Shown: piece by piece, positions 36,137 to 47,650 of the stretch
How the letters are laid out: each line of letters opens with the position of its first letter
Numbering within the stretch: position 1 is the first letter of the stretch
Assembly: GCA_035771165.1 (NCBI GenBank)
Contig: JAWNZC010000322.1
Span: forward strand, 6,992,501 to 7,056,500
Reading direction: 5' to 3'
DNA from: Paragorgia papillata
Taxonomy: Eukaryota > Cnidaria > Anthozoa > Scleralcyonacea > Coralliidae
Length of the DNA: 64,000 nt
Made by a program: the position numbers and the translations under genes
Notes under the pieces: model-generated
Database searches by the model: none
What the model saw: the letters and a program-made list of their open reading frames with translations, nothing else
Told to the model about the DNA's origin: nothing

Positions 36137-36605
36137 CAAATTTATTATAGCTCCCTAAAAAGGGCTGTTCCGCTACAATATTAACTAATACATAATTAAG
36201 TAACTAATAAAAATAATTAAGTTAAAAATAAATTAAGTTGAAATTACTATATACTATTAACAATGAATTACATTGCAGAGGTAATTTCGTAGCCTCCTTC
36301 TAAAAGTCTTTGTGTCCTCTATTTGCTTGATATTACAAGGTAGGTTATTATACAGTTTTGCCCCTCTATAAGAAAACGTTCTCTGCCCAGTCGTGAGCCT
36401 ACATTTCGGTAAGTTAAGATCACTATTATATCTGGTCGATCTATTGTGCACACTAGAGCGCCGCGTAAACTTATTAGAGAGATAACTAGGTACCCTACCA
36501 TACAGGCACTTATGAACCATAACTGCATCATTTAAAAACAACTTATCCTTCACATTAAGCCACTTAAGTGATCGTAGGCCTTCAGAAATATGATACCTCC
36601 TTTCA
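36137..36605 (-). pseudogene. CR1/L2-type LINE 3' end, 5'-truncated
   Basis: The minus-strand frame reads GLRSLKWLNVKDKLFLNDAV, then MVHKCLYG, YLSNKFTRRSSVHN, LPKCRLTTGQRTFSYRGAKL and YNNLPCNIKQ. This is the conserved end of CR1/L2-like reverse transcriptases (L-x-W-L-x-V, Y-K-x-L-x-G, N-TR, R-x-FS-x-GAK-x-WN-x-LP). The coding part ends at 36257 and is followed by a short UTR and the tetranucleotide tail. Only the last third of the RT is present, as usual for 5'-truncated copies. Confidence 0.75.
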
Positions 36606-37022
36606 GTATTCAGTGAATTGTAATTATAACTATTATTACAATTAACCGATAACTAGAACTATTATTATGAACTTATCTTATAATTTCTAATAAGAACAAG
36701 AATGTCGTACCCCACGCTTTCTGCTAAACAGCGAGCCCTGTTGTGTCCCATATGCAGTAATTCATTTCTGTCTGGCGCAACAGACAGTAACGCTTGTAGA
36801 ATGCTGTTAGCAAAGCAAGTATTTCCTAGATTTTGAATGCCTTTGGATACAGAGTCATTACTTGAAAATCAGAACTGAACTGTAAAACCTTACTAAACGT
36901 AAACATTTGACGAACACTGGAGAATTTAGCATGCATTTGTACGGAAGTTGAGCAACGCAAGTATTTCCTTCACGCGCGCAGAAAAAAAGATACTTCCGTA
37001 ATATGCCAGGTTACCAAGACTC

Positions 37023-38435
37023 GAAGATATATGATATATTTTAACTATTTAGTTATTCTAACAGTATTGAATTTTAAATATTTTATTACTTACTAGTATT
37101 GAATAATTTGTAAATTTTTTAAATTTTTAATATTATATGCATGTACTAACAAACGTTTTAAGTAGTAATAGTAGTTAAAACATTTAATATTTTGTTCTTA
37201 CTTCACACGGCCCCATGAAAAGCAACCTTTTTAGTTTTGTATTTTTTAACGTTCTATATATGTGTATATATATATAATATATATATATATATGTTGTGGT
37301 TGATGGGTTACCGTGTTAAAATATGATTAAATAAATAAATAAATAAATAAATCTCAAAATATTTTTCTGCCGTCGGAAGCATTTTCGTACCGCCACGACG
37401 CCACAGTCGCTCGCCTAATCAGAATGCTAGAAAAACACACTTTGACACATGATATATAACAATGTTTTTTTTGCTGTCACTGTCGATAGGCACTATGATT
37501 GGATGCTTGAATATGATATAAAAAACAAGACGCCTGGGTCAGGCGTTCACTCGGACTACTGGCAAAGTGCGGAGGTGCTTGGGTAAAAGATACTAATTGT
37601 AGTGTTATTGCAGCAATCACAAAATTGAAGGCCTCTCGGCCTCCGCAGCCTACCGCACTAGCAAAGGTGGGAGTGGGCTGAGGAAGATCGGATCGAAGGC
37701 TGAATGTAGTGCATACTTCACAGAGGTGAACATATATTTTCGATCACAACAGTTGTCAGCCACATCTTGATCGCTATTAAACTACAAAGTCAGTTAGTCT
37801 CTTTCGAAATCTACCAATGTCCATGAACACCTTCATCAAAAGGCAAAGCTGTTCAACTTTTTGTCCATCTCTAAAAGCAAAAGGAGCAAAGAACTTACAA
37901 CATGTCTCACGGACTCACTTCATTACACGGCTAACAACTCACCGGAAGTATGAATATAGTAGCGGAAGTAAAAAGTGCAAAAATGCAAAATCGTGACACC
38001 CCCCAAAAGGAGGGAAAAAAAAACCCGAGCGGAAACCTAGACTCTGCCTACCACAGTAGCCCGAGTAATTATGCATCGTCATTAGACGATTTCCCCCCCG
38101 TTTTTTAATGACGTCATTTGTCCAATAATTATCTTTTTGTTTCGAGCATTACCAAATATAGATAGCTAGCCACGGGCGGTTCGGCCAAATCCTGCCAGCT
38201 AGGTATGCCAAATCCCATGGTCTCAATTCTTGCTCTGCAACACACTTATATAAAGTGGGTGCATACACTATCCACAACAAAGATCCATAAGCTTTTTAAG
38301 GGTCTGTAATAACTTCCCTACATCAAACAAAAACGGGTGTGAAAGAAACCCCAAAAATCTATTTGTATACAACTGTCCATTTAAGACAAAATGTTGAGTT
38401 AAAATAGTATGTTTGTTGTGTGTTTTTTTTTGCAG
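37023..38435. other. Intron 1, 3' part, no gene
   Basis: Contains (AT)n near 37255-37290, (TAAA)n at 37328-37352 and a short run of CCCCCC near 37985. No exon recognised before the acceptor TTTTTTTTGCAG at 38424-38435. Confidence 0.5.
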
Positions 38436-38690
38436 AATGGTTCACGCAAAGGGAACTGGGATCATCATACAGTTTGACTTGCCCTGGTAATCTAAGTAAA
38501 AATTACACATTTACCTTCTATCTGAAAGGAGGTAAAGTAATATTAGACGATGAAACGAAACAAAAGAGGTCTGTATTGATGTTTATTAAACTGGCGTATA
38601 AGGATGCTGGGAAATATCATTGTACAGTGCAAAATGAAACTGGTAATCAAATAAATAAAGTAGAGCTTGGATTTCTGATTGTCATCAAAG
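38436..38690 (+). CDS. Exon 2: Ig-like domain 1
   Basis: 255 bases, 85 codons, with acceptor TTTTGCAG and donor AAAG|GTGAGA, phase 1 at both ends. It encodes one Ig fold: first Cys in SSYSLTCPG, second in DAGKYHCTV, the canonical D-x-G-x-Y-x-C of the F strand. The core Trp of the C strand is replaced (TFTFYLKGG). N-glycosylation sequons NLS, NYT and NET indicate an extracellular location. A length of 85 residues is slightly short for a V-set and near I/C2 size. The symmetric phase allows domain gain or skipping. It joins in frame to exons 1 and 3. Function in adhesion or recognition is only inferred. Confidence 0.75.
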
Positions 38691-38715
38691 GTGAGATAAA
38701 CGGTTTAATCTTCCC

Positions 38716-38958
38716 CGTTCACACGAGTCCGGAGCGAGTTGAAAACGGCGCTAAAAAGTCATAAAACGTCGTTGCGTTCGCACGGCACCGGATCGAAATT
38801 GTGTGAAAACGGCGCTCTAACGACAGCTTTGAAATAATGGATGTACACCAGAAGGTTCCGGAGTCGGGTGAACACTTCAAAGCGTCGTTAAATTATGACA
38901 GACGTACTGTAACCTTATTTTATACCGTTTATTTTCTATACCGGACTCGTGTGAACGC
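38716..38958. mobile_element. MITE in intron 2, just after the exon 2 donor
   Basis: GTTCACACGAGTCCGG (38718-38733) is inverted as CCGGACTCGTGTGAAC (38941-38956). GAAAACGGCGCT is repeated directly inside the left half. It lies only about 25 bases after the splice donor. Non-coding; superfamily unassigned. Confidence 0.65.
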
Positions 38959-38959
38959 A

Positions 38960-39550
38960 GTCTGATACGGCTATTCGCCAGAGTTAAAAGTTAAGTTGGA
39001 TTTTCAAAAATATCACTGTTCAGTTGCTATATATAGGATGACGTCAAATTAGGCATTTGTGTTTTTTTTCTTTCTTTTCCGATAAGCTTCTTGAAATTTT
39101 TAATGAAAAAAAAGATAGAATATGCTGTTGAAGTATTCCATTAACGTGCAAATGCATGGGTAATATTTATTCTGTAATAGAACATTGTGTTTGCAAATTA
39201 TGCCTACTTTGACGTCATCCTCATCACCATTTTGGAAATACAAACTTTAATATAACAAAAATAAAAGCTCAGATCAAAAAAATATTTTAAAAATTAAATA
39301 TACACTTTACATAGAATCTATATCAGTAATATCGTATTTGGGGTGATGGGCACTTAAAAATGCTAGGACGACAGCGGCGGTTAAGAAGCCACACATTTTG
39401 CAATTCAGTTAAAGAAGTCACGGTTAACTGTTGATATTTGAAGTTAACTCGGTAATTTCCAACACGAGTAATACTGCTAAAATTATTGTGGTGTCTCTAT
39501 CGAGGTCAATGGTAACAACAGTTTTCAGCTACCGTTGCGATTTATTCTCA
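38960..39550. other. Intron 2, no gene recognised
   Basis: A+T-rich intron sequence, nothing recognised. Confidence 0.5.
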
Positions 39551-39554
39551 GGGG

Positions 39555-39950
39555 ATGTTTACATGAGCCGGGCTAGCCCGGTTAACCGGCCAGTCTGCAT
39601 TCCATGTACTCCACCGGAGATGTCCGGCGTGGACTTGAAAAAATCTCAGCGTGACGGCGGAGATCTCCGGCGTGAACTCGTCGAGTATAAGTGCTTGGCG
39701 TAACAGCACTTTATGTTTTTACGCATAAGAAATATTACTTAATAATGCTTTAAACTTCTTCCTGATTGATTCAAACTGAAGGAGATGACTGAAGATAAGA
39801 AATTGTGCAATCTTGGCGCGTGTTTGTCACTCTCCCAAACTCTTTATTTTCTATATTATGTAAACCTTGGCGTGGCGGTCGGAAGTATTCGGCGTATCTC
39901 CGGCGTGTGGTTTACATGGAATGCACCCTGGTAATAACCGGGCTCACGCG
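39555..39950. mobile_element. MITE-like element with GAGCCGGGCTAGCCCGG end
   Basis: GCCCGGTTAACCGGCCAGTC plus TGCATTCCATGTA on the left is matched in inverted, diverged form at about 39908-39948 (CATGGAATGCACCCTGGTAA). The interior repeats TCCGGCGTG several times. The boundaries are approximate. Confidence 0.5.
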
Positions 39951-39980
39951 ACCATAGTATGATCTTAATTAATCGGTGAG

Positions 39981-40499
39981 CCCCCTAAGGGGGCATTTAT
40001 ATGGAGGAGGGCCAGTCCTTTTGGTAGGGCTAGCCTTAGTTAGAGAGCTGGAATTTACCTCGTGTTTACATGAGCTTTTTTGGTGGGGCTAGCCCTAGCA
40101 AGAGGGCTGCATTTCACCTCGCGTTGGCTTGTTTACAAACTTGTGCAGCTTTCCCACGAAGCCCGAAATCATGTTTTCGCAAACACGATTTGAATTTATA
40201 ACAAACACATGAACAATCGCAACTTGTAAAATAAAAAGTTGACCAAAAAATATTAGTAACGGAAAACTTTACTCAGCGTGGATTTTCTAGCCCTCGTATA
40301 AGAGGGCCAGCCCACTTGAGTGCGTTTACATTGGAAATTTCCAGCTCTCCTAGGCGGGATCTCGGGTTGTCAATAGCGATATCTCACCTAGGAGGGCTGG
40401 TCGGGCTGGCCCTCCGCTGAGATGTGGGGTCTGGGCAAATAGGGCTTGCCCTACCAAGAGGGCTGGCTTTCCTCCATATATATAAACCTCCTAAGTGGC
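39981..40499. mobile_element. MITE rich in GAGGGCTGG subterminal boxes
   Basis: The TIRs begin CCCCCTAAGGGGGCATTTAT and, inverted at the other end, CCACTTAGGAGGTTTATATA. Both run into GGAGG(A/G)(A/G)GCCAG(T/C)CC. At least eight boxes of the GAGGGCTGG / GGGCTAGCCC type occur in both orientations inside, like transposase-binding subterminal repeats. No coding sequence. Confidence 0.6.
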
Positions 40500-40903
40500 G
40501 TTGTACAATATAAGGAACGAGGTCGGTGTTAGGATTACTCGTGGGAATTATTCATTCACTTTGTTTGGCAAAAATAATTATTTTGGTTGAAGGACGTCGT
40601 CGTTGAGGTTGCCGTGATAGATCTTAAGGCTTTCTTTTTTGTCCCGTATAACCTCGATTTCAAGCTGTTGTTTGTGCTCATTGAAGCATGTCTATATTAT
40701 TACTTTTTCGTTTTCGATGAAATATATATCACTTGAAAGGCAATTTTCTACTAGGCGACTTTTTCGCGCGAATTGACTTCTATATTGTTAGAATTGAATA
40801 GAGATTTCTAATAAGTTCCAGTTCAGAGCTTATAGTGGGAAACTACCTTTATTAGTGTGTTAATAATAAGACTTGAAATATTGTTTCTATTTTTTTCTTG
40901 CAG

Positions 40904-41218
40904 CTACATATGTGTTAAAAATGCTCCCGGAAACTACTGCCGGAGTAAAAAATGTACATGTAATTAAAGAGGGTGAAGGTTTCATGTTTAGATGTGAATA
41001 TAACAAGCCTTCAATCCCAATAATATGGTGGAAAGTAATCAATGGAAATTCGACAAGTATTTCGAGGGATAAAATTACTGTAATTAATGATACTAAAAAA
41101 AGTCAAGAAGTTTATACGTTTAAGAAAGTAACCGCAGATGACGAAGGGGAATATTTATGCCAAGTAAATGAAAAGAAGGAGAAAAAGTTTTCCAAACATC
41201 ATTTTTTGGACGTGATAG
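40904..41218 (+). CDS. Exon 3: Ig-like domain 2
   Basis: 315 bases, 105 codons, acceptor TTTTTTCTTGCAG, donor ATAG|GTGAGT, phase 1 at both ends. It is a complete I/V-type Ig fold: EGEGFMFRCEY (B-strand Cys), IPIIWWKVINGN (C-strand Trp), ISRDKITVINDT and ADDEGEYLCQV (F-strand D-x-G-x-Y-x-C). It is followed by a Lys-rich G strand (NEKKEKKFSKHH). Sequons NST and NDT are present. In frame with exons 1 and 2. The donor requires at least one further exon (transmembrane or tail), which I could not identify with confidence before the window ends, so the annotated gene is partial. Confidence 0.78.
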
Positions 41219-42075
41219 GTGAGTTTAAGGAAGTTTAATACTAATCACTTATAATTGGTGGGTTGCAATCAATTCCCTGAGATTTAGAGGACAAAGACAC
41301 AATGGCCAATTGGTTGGTAGAAGCTCTTGAGAAATATCTTTATTTCCCAAACTTTCATCTTTGTATGGCTTATTAGAGGAGAATTTTTTCTATGTCACGT
41401 ATTTTTTTGTGAAAACCGCTCAAAACAATTTTTCTTTTGGTTCCCCACTCAAAACGTCTTTATTTTAGCTTTATTGTCGGACTTATTCAATCAACATACT
41501 TTTTAACTGCAGTTGGGAATTGAGAAACAAATTGAAAGGTGCAAATTTTTCATAATTATGAATATAGGTATTGATACAAAAATGTTGATGTCGAATCCGC
41601 CGTATTTACAGTAATCAAAGCAAAATTGTCTCAAGTTTTGGTTTCCCACTCATAACCATTGTCTAGCTTGTACATTCAACTTACATTTTAAATGCATTTG
41701 TATTTTGTAAGTTGAGAAACGTATTGAAAGATTTGTATTCAGTTTTAAAACGATATATATATATATTGTTGGGTTATCTTCTCGTCACGTTTTGACGTCT
41801 TCTGTGCATCTACAGTAACTGAACAGTCAACCACAACAAATAGGATTTATTTGTTTTACATAAGAACAGAAAAACACACCATTCATAAAGCTCGTAAATT
41901 TACGTGATGTGACATCAATCGTTATTCGATAGATTATGGGCAACAAGTAATAGATACAATATTCGCGTCCGAACTGTATGGGATTTACAACGGCTTGCCA
42001 ACCTGTTTAAACATTCATTTCTTTTGAATTTTCTTCATGAATTATTAATGGTATTTTAAGTAAACATAGAGACCA
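41219..42075. other. Intron 3, no gene recognised
   Basis: A+T-rich intron sequence with (AT)n at 41753-41766. It ends at the start of the Harbinger pair. Confidence 0.5.
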
Positions 42076-44601
42076 GGGGCCGGTTGTATAAAAAAGTGAT
42101 TAGCTTAATCATGATTAAGAAGTTAACCAGTGATTAACTTCTTAATCATGATTAGTTAATCACCCGGCAAAATTGCGTTGTATAAAGGGTGATTAGTCGA
42201 ATGATTAACTAACCACTATTTAACTCCCCAACGAGTGATTAAAATGTGATTAACATAATTAACATAAATTAACGGGGGTGTCATGTGATGTTTTTGGAAC
42301 ACCGTGGCCTTGTTTTGGAACCTTGCGACTGGCGTCTCTTGAGATTTAAGGATGGAAAATAGTTCGGATGACATGGTAAAAGGAGATATTATTTTTGAAA
42401 TATGCAGTGATTCTTTTGATGTATGATTGTGTGCACTGGAACAGTTAGATACTAAATTTTGGCTGGAAAATGGTCATGACAATGCCGCCATGATGATGTG
42501 ACATGCTGCTTCAGACACCACTTGAATATAAATTATGAAATGAATCGCGATTGAAGTGATAAAACAGACGGGAAAAAGAAAAAGATTCAAGCAAGCAGTT
42601 TACAAACAAGGTAGGTTTAGAGAAATCATTTTAATTCAAACAATTTTAACAATATAAAACGGAGTGAATGAGTTATAAATATCTTTGTTTACTTTCTAAT
42701 CAATACATATGGTGGACAAAGCTCTCTCCTTTGCAGCTGGTTCTTGTGCTTGTGTGGTTAAAACTATGCTCGTTCTTGGTAAGCATTTATCATAGCTTGT
42801 AATTTGCTCAAATCTTTCATTTGGCTTTGGATTACAATCACCTTCTTGTCATACCACTCTTGTTTTTTAATCACTGCATACGAATTAGTAACATTTTAAT
42901 AGCACTGTACATGTATGTACAGGATGACTCAGTGCTGTACCAGCTGCTCTGAATGTCTGATAATTGTGCATTTGCTTGGGTCTTCTCAAGAAGGTTCAAC
43001 CTAGAGGATGGCCAGCAATAACAGCATCCTTCTGCTGCCATGAGAATGACAGAATTCGTTTTTGCTCTTCTATTTTTTTGTCTTAAGTGTGTTGGGCCTG
43101 CAGTATGTAATTATATATGTTGGTAATTGTAATGTTGGCAAGGGTAATAAAAATAGATAAGGATAGCTTTCGATCAGTTTTCCAAGCAGTGAACTGGTAG
43201 GTGACGGATTTGAATAAACAAGAACAGCATTTTGATTTTATCTCATTATTAATAGTAAACTTGTTTAGAAGCTCGTGTCATTGTAAAGAAACAGCAGCCG
43301 GCAACTGTTTTGGTAACTAACAGCAAGATGAACATGTCATGAGATACTGTACTTGCATAATCTCTAATATCAACATTAATATACATACATATACAAAATA
43401 AACCATTAATAATTTTTTGTAACTTCATGCTTGAACTAGACTTCTTTAACTTTGTTCAAAATGGTGATGAGGATGGTTTTCATTTATCTCATAGGAACTA
43501 AGGATGCAAAACAAGCCCTGTCAATTGTATAGCAAAAGGAGCATCAAAAAATGAACTAAGGAATGGTTTGGTGAGCCATATACTATCAAGGGCCTAAGCA
43601 GGAATGACTTACCAGAAAACTACATGCATGCCAAGTGTCGGGTTTACTTTCCCAGTTGTTGCAAACTAAATATCTATTATATAAAATAAAATGTTTTTTT
43701 GATCTACAATATGAGAATAATTAATTGGGACACTAAAGCATCAATTAGCTTCCTTCTTGCTTATTTCACTATCGTGGGATAAATAACGTTGCTTTACCCC
43801 TCCCCACCCCCCCCCCAATCAATGTTGATTTCCAGGGGATACTTCTGAGGCCTAGAAAACAAAAATTCTGTCGCAACGTTGATCAGAGGGGGAAGGGGTG
43901 GGCACATTTTAAAATTAAATCGCGTGCGCACATAAGTCACTTGACATACGCTGTGTCCCAATGTAATTATTCCACGATTGTAGCTGCCACTATTCATATC
44001 AATCTGACTTGTGTGATTACTGTAAGAGATTAAGCTCCCCCTTTACAAGGTCAAAAATTAAAAAACCCTGGGTGGGGCTTGATAGAGCTTTTACAATATT
44101 CATAATATTCTTGCATGTGTTGATTATTGTTATACACATTGAAGTTTACTGCTTTAAGTAATAGTTAAAATATGAGCAGCCGATCTTTATGGGCATTTAA
44201 GTGTAAATGATGAACATTTTGTTTAAGAGTTTTAGAAAAGGTTAAATAAGATCATTTTAACTCAGAAAATGCTGAATTTGAGCCACTATTGCCTATTAAC
44301 TTTGATAAAAGTATTTAAAGATGCTGATTAAACATTCATTTCTTTTGAATTTTCGTCATGAATTATTAATGAATTTGATAATTTTAAATAATGAACATTG
44401 CATGGAAGCTTGAACATATACTTTTTTTTCACGCACTTAAAATAAATTTCATATTTCCGTACATCCATGTATTATTCTCGATGTATATTATAGGAATGAG
44501 TACATGTTCAATAAATAACAATTCAAGGACAAATACTTTTTATACTGTAAAAATTTGTATAATTCTGAATCTGGGTTTTTATTATCAATTTTTATCATTA
44601 C

Positions 44602-44903
44602 CAGGGGTGGATCCAGGGGGGTTATGGGGGTTGCAACCCCCCTTGGCCTATTATATATGTATTCTTTGAACGGTATATTACCAGTATATTTAATATATAT
44701 AATATATAAATTGTGTTTAGTGTATAATATAGTGTATAAAAATCACTATTTCTGATCCTAATATTGTGTTATTAAACTGCCCCCAAAATGCAGGAAATAG
44801 CATTTCAGGGTATCAGAAATCAAAAATTTTCTGGGGGAACATACCCCTGGACCCCCCTAGAGGCATCAACCCCCTCTTTAAAAAAATCCTGGATCCACCC
44901 CTG
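44602..44903. mobile_element. 302 bp MITE with proven empty site
   Basis: The termini are CAGGGGTGGATCCAGG and its inverted complement, and the direct repeat ATTAC flanks both sides (44597-44601 and 44904-44908). The mirror Harbinger copy near 47748 has a single ATTAC and no insertion, so boundaries and the 5 bp duplication are certain. The CAGGGGTGG end is hAT-like but a 5 bp duplication is not (hAT makes 8), so the superfamily is left open. Confidence 0.85.
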
Positions 44904-45049
44904 ATTACTACTCATTGTGAATTGTCATTGTGTGTCACTGTACATTGTACAGTCTATTTTATATAGTACAGTCATGAAAATACTGTATATTTTACCCACA
45001 ATGCTTTAACTTTTATTGGTATTTGTAATAATGTATTTGTGCACTTGTT

Positions 45050-46005
45050 GTATCTTCTTTCCTGCCTGGTTGCTGGATTGAGATAGGGAGTCATCAAGTA
45101 AGGATGACAGGCATATCCACTATCTCCCAGCAACACACCATTGTGTTCAGGGTGTGCTCTCCTCCATCAAGTGTCCTCCCCACCATTGATGTTCGGAATA
45201 TAAAAGAATCATGAATGGAACCAGGCCACTTTGCCACTACATTGGTTAGCCTACCTATATTTTTCCATTAAATATATAATTTCTTAAATAAAATGCTTGT
45301 TTTTTTTATTATTTTTTCTTTTACATGCTAAGCCATTTATGCCCTCATAGGGGGTTCACATAACCTGGGGTTCATACCGGTATAGGTATACATCATACAA
45401 AAACACTGGCAAAATTTCCTACTCAAATTCTAATTATTTTAACTTGTGTCCAAAAATGGTTAAGGGGTTATATGCTATAGAGTATTTGGTTTGTGTCAGG
45501 GGGTGGCGCATAGGAATGGGTTTCCCTACCATCAATTCAGTGCAGTAAATAGGTATATATTAGCCTTTTAAAATATAATTACTTAAATATTGTTTAATTC
45601 AATTTTTTTAAATTTTAATTTACTTTTGTCATCACGAATTACTTGCACATTGATACTATGAAATCCTTTCCAGTGGAAAGGATTGCAGTGTAAACACGGC
45701 TATAATTAGCTTCATTAGCCACGGGACCCTGGACTCGAACATGTGTTGCCATCTACCAAACCAATAACACAAGGAAAAGCAGCCAAGAGCTGTTCCTCTG
45801 CAGAAATTGAATGGTTACGGTGGGATATTGGCTGGATTTTCTCTGCTATTAGTGCTGCTATAAAACGTATGGAGTCTTTTCCAAACCGTTATCTATGTAG
45901 AAACTCATCTGACTCTTCGAAATTAACATAACGATTTAAATACTCGAGGTAAGCGATTTCTTCGTCGAAATTCAGTGTCATAAAGGAATTGCCTAAGTAT
46001 GGCTG
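45050..46005 (-). pseudogene. Harbinger transposase relic, left copy
   Basis: Minus strand from about 46005: the start of the protein (MTLNFDEEIAYLEYLNRYVN), then SVEEQLLAA, FPCVIGLVDG, and in 45060-45240 the GDSEYACHP segment. Stops and frameshifts are present and the insertion site seen in the right copy is deleted through here. Same product and same defects of the catalytic core as described for 46403-47640. Non-functional. Confidence 0.65.
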
Positions 46006-46402
46006 CCATATTAAACTTTTTTCTTAATCATAGTTAAGAAAGTTAATCATACTTTGGACCATGATTAACTTTAACGACATTTTAATCATGATTATCACTA
46101 ATCACTTTTTTATACAACGGGTTTAATCACCTTGTTAACTTTAATCACTTTTTAATCACAAAACGGGTGAGGCCCCAGGGGCCGGTTGTATAAAACTCTT
46201 AATCACTTTTTAATCACCCGTTTTGTGATTAAAAAGTGATTAAAGTTAACAAGGTGATTAAACCCGTTGTATAAAAAAGTGATTAGCGATAATCATGATT
46301 AAAATGTCGTTAAAGTTAATCATGGTCCAAAGTATGATTAACTTTCTTAACTATGATTAAGAAAAAAGTTTAATATGGCAGCCATACTTAGGCAATTCCT
46401 TT

Positions 46403-46999
46403 ATGACGCTGAATTTCGACGAAGAAATCGCTTACCTCGAGTATTTAAATCGTTATGTTAATTTCGAAGAGTCAAACGAGTTTCTACGTAGATACCGGTT
46501 TGGAAAAGACTCCATACGTTTTATAGCAGCACTAATAGCAGAGAAAATCCAGCCAATATCCCACCGTAACCATTCAATTTCTGTAGAGGAACAGCTCTTG
46601 GCTGCTTTTCCTTGTGTTATTGGTTTGGTAGATGGCATCATGGCAACACATATTCGAGTCCAGGGTCCCGTGGCTAATGAAGCTAATTATAGCCGTGTTT
46701 ACACTGCAAGCCTTGGCCTGGCCTGGCCTAACTTTGGCCTACATTTTGGCAGTGTAAACACGTCCTGGCTGGACAGAATATCTGGGCTTGCTTCTTTTGT
46801 TGGCCTATGCTTTGGCCTTGGCCAGGCTTGTGTCAGTGGCCATGCAGGCTTATGCCAGTGTAAACACGACACATTTACCCCAGGCCAGGCCATGGCTTGC
46901 AGTGTAAACATGGCTTATGTTAACCGGAAAGGATTTCATAGTATCAATGTGCAAGTAATTCGTGATGACAAAAGTAAATTAAAATTTAAAAACATTTAA
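46403..46999 (+). pseudogene. Harbinger (HARBI1-like) transposase, N-terminal and DDE-1 part
   Basis: Open for 198 codons. The order follows HARBI1-type transposases: RYRFGKDSIRFIAALIAEKI, then SVEEQLLAA, FPCVIGLVDG with the first catalytic Asp, NEANY and YVNRKGFHSINVQVI. Defects: the roughly 80-residue helical segment normally between SVEEQLLAA and FPCVIG is missing, three residues are inserted after VDG, and a 225 bp MITE splits NEANY from VNRKGF without breaking frame. The frame ends where the second catalytic region should start. Normal function would be cut-and-paste of elements with 3 bp targets. Confidence 0.75.
46691..46915. mobile_element. 225 bp MITE inside the Harbinger transposase
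   Basis: The ends AGCCGTGTTTACACTGCA and, inverted, AGCCATGTTTACACTGCA are flanked by TAT on both sides (46688-46690 and 46916-46918). The interior repeats GGCCTGGCC/TGGCCTT and the GTGTAAACA box. 225 plus 3 is a multiple of three with no stop in one frame, so the host reading frame survives. The left Harbinger copy retains only the first bases of it, so it was present before the two copies diverged. Confidence 0.75.
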
Positions 47000-47429
47000 T
47001 TAAACAATATTTAAATAATTATATTTTAAAAGGCTAATATATACCTATTTACTGCACTGAATTGATGGTAGGGGAAACCCGTTCCTATGCCCCAGCCCCT
47101 GACACAAACCAAATACTCTACAGCATATAACCCCTTAACCATTTTTAAACACAAGTTAAAATAAAAATAATTAGAATTTGAGTAGGAAATTTTGCCAGTG
47201 TTTTTGTATGATCTATACCTATACCAGTTATGAATGCCTAGCCTGCATAGCAGGCATTTCAGTAGGGGGTGGGGGTGAAAAAACAGGAGAGGGCGAGGCA
47301 GAGGTTATGTGACCCCCCAGGTTATGTGAACCCCCTACGAGGGCATAAATGGCCTAGCATGTAAAAGAAAAAATAATTAAAAAAAACAAGCATTCTATTT
47401 AAGAAATTATATATTTAATGGAAAAATAT

Positions 47430-47650
47430 AGGTAGGCTAACCAATGTAGTGGCAAAGTGGCCTGGTTCGATTCACGATTCTTTTATATTCCGAACATTAA
47501 TGGTGGGGAACACAATGGTGTGTTGCTGGGAGATAGTGAATATGCCTGTCATCCTTACTTGATGACTCCCTATCTCAATCTAGCAACCAGGCCAGAAAGA
47601 ACTAGATACAACCAGCACACAAATACATTATTACAAATACCAATAAAAGT
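47430..47650 (+). pseudogene. Harbinger transposase, C-terminal DDE part
   Basis: The frame reads WFDSRFFYIPN, then [20 protein letters not shown], then RPERTRYNQHTNT. This corresponds to the HARBI1 region with HDSR (second Asp, here FDSR) and LLGDSGYP-x-x-P-x-L-x-TP (third acidic region), followed by E-R-x-YN-x-H-x-x-TR. It is separated from the first part by about 430 non-coding bases (47000-47430), which may be an intron or a deletion scar. Part of the same dead gene as 46403-46999. Confidence 0.7.

Larger units (their letters stand above)
35464..37022. mobile_element. Long-TIR element hosting a LINE insertion
   Basis: GAGTCTTGGTAACCTGG at 35464 is inverted as CCAGGTTACCAAGACTC ending at 37022. 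Similarity of the arms continues imperfectly for about 260-350 bases (35464-35820 and 36770-37022). The left arm contains a 43 bp direct repeat (TCCTGCGTTCGTCAAAGGTT at 35635 and again at 35677). No transposase is visible. A CR1/L2-type fragment lies between the arms. Confidence 0.65.
42076..46176 (-). mobile_element. PIF/Harbinger element, left copy
   Basis: It begins GGGGCCGGTTGTATAAAA and ends GGCCCC at the axis of a large palindrome. TIR-internal repeats of TAATCACTTTTTAATCAC and TAATCATGATTAA are abundant at both ends. Its transposase relic is on the minus strand (45050-46005). From about 42470 inward it is the mirror image of 46178-49430. It contains a 302 bp insertion (44602-44903) absent from the mirror copy, and lacks several small insertions found there. 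Confidence 0.8.

Noticed and set aside
45743..45931. 62-residue + strand frame at 45743
   Set aside because: It is the antisense shadow of the minus-strand Harbinger transposase.
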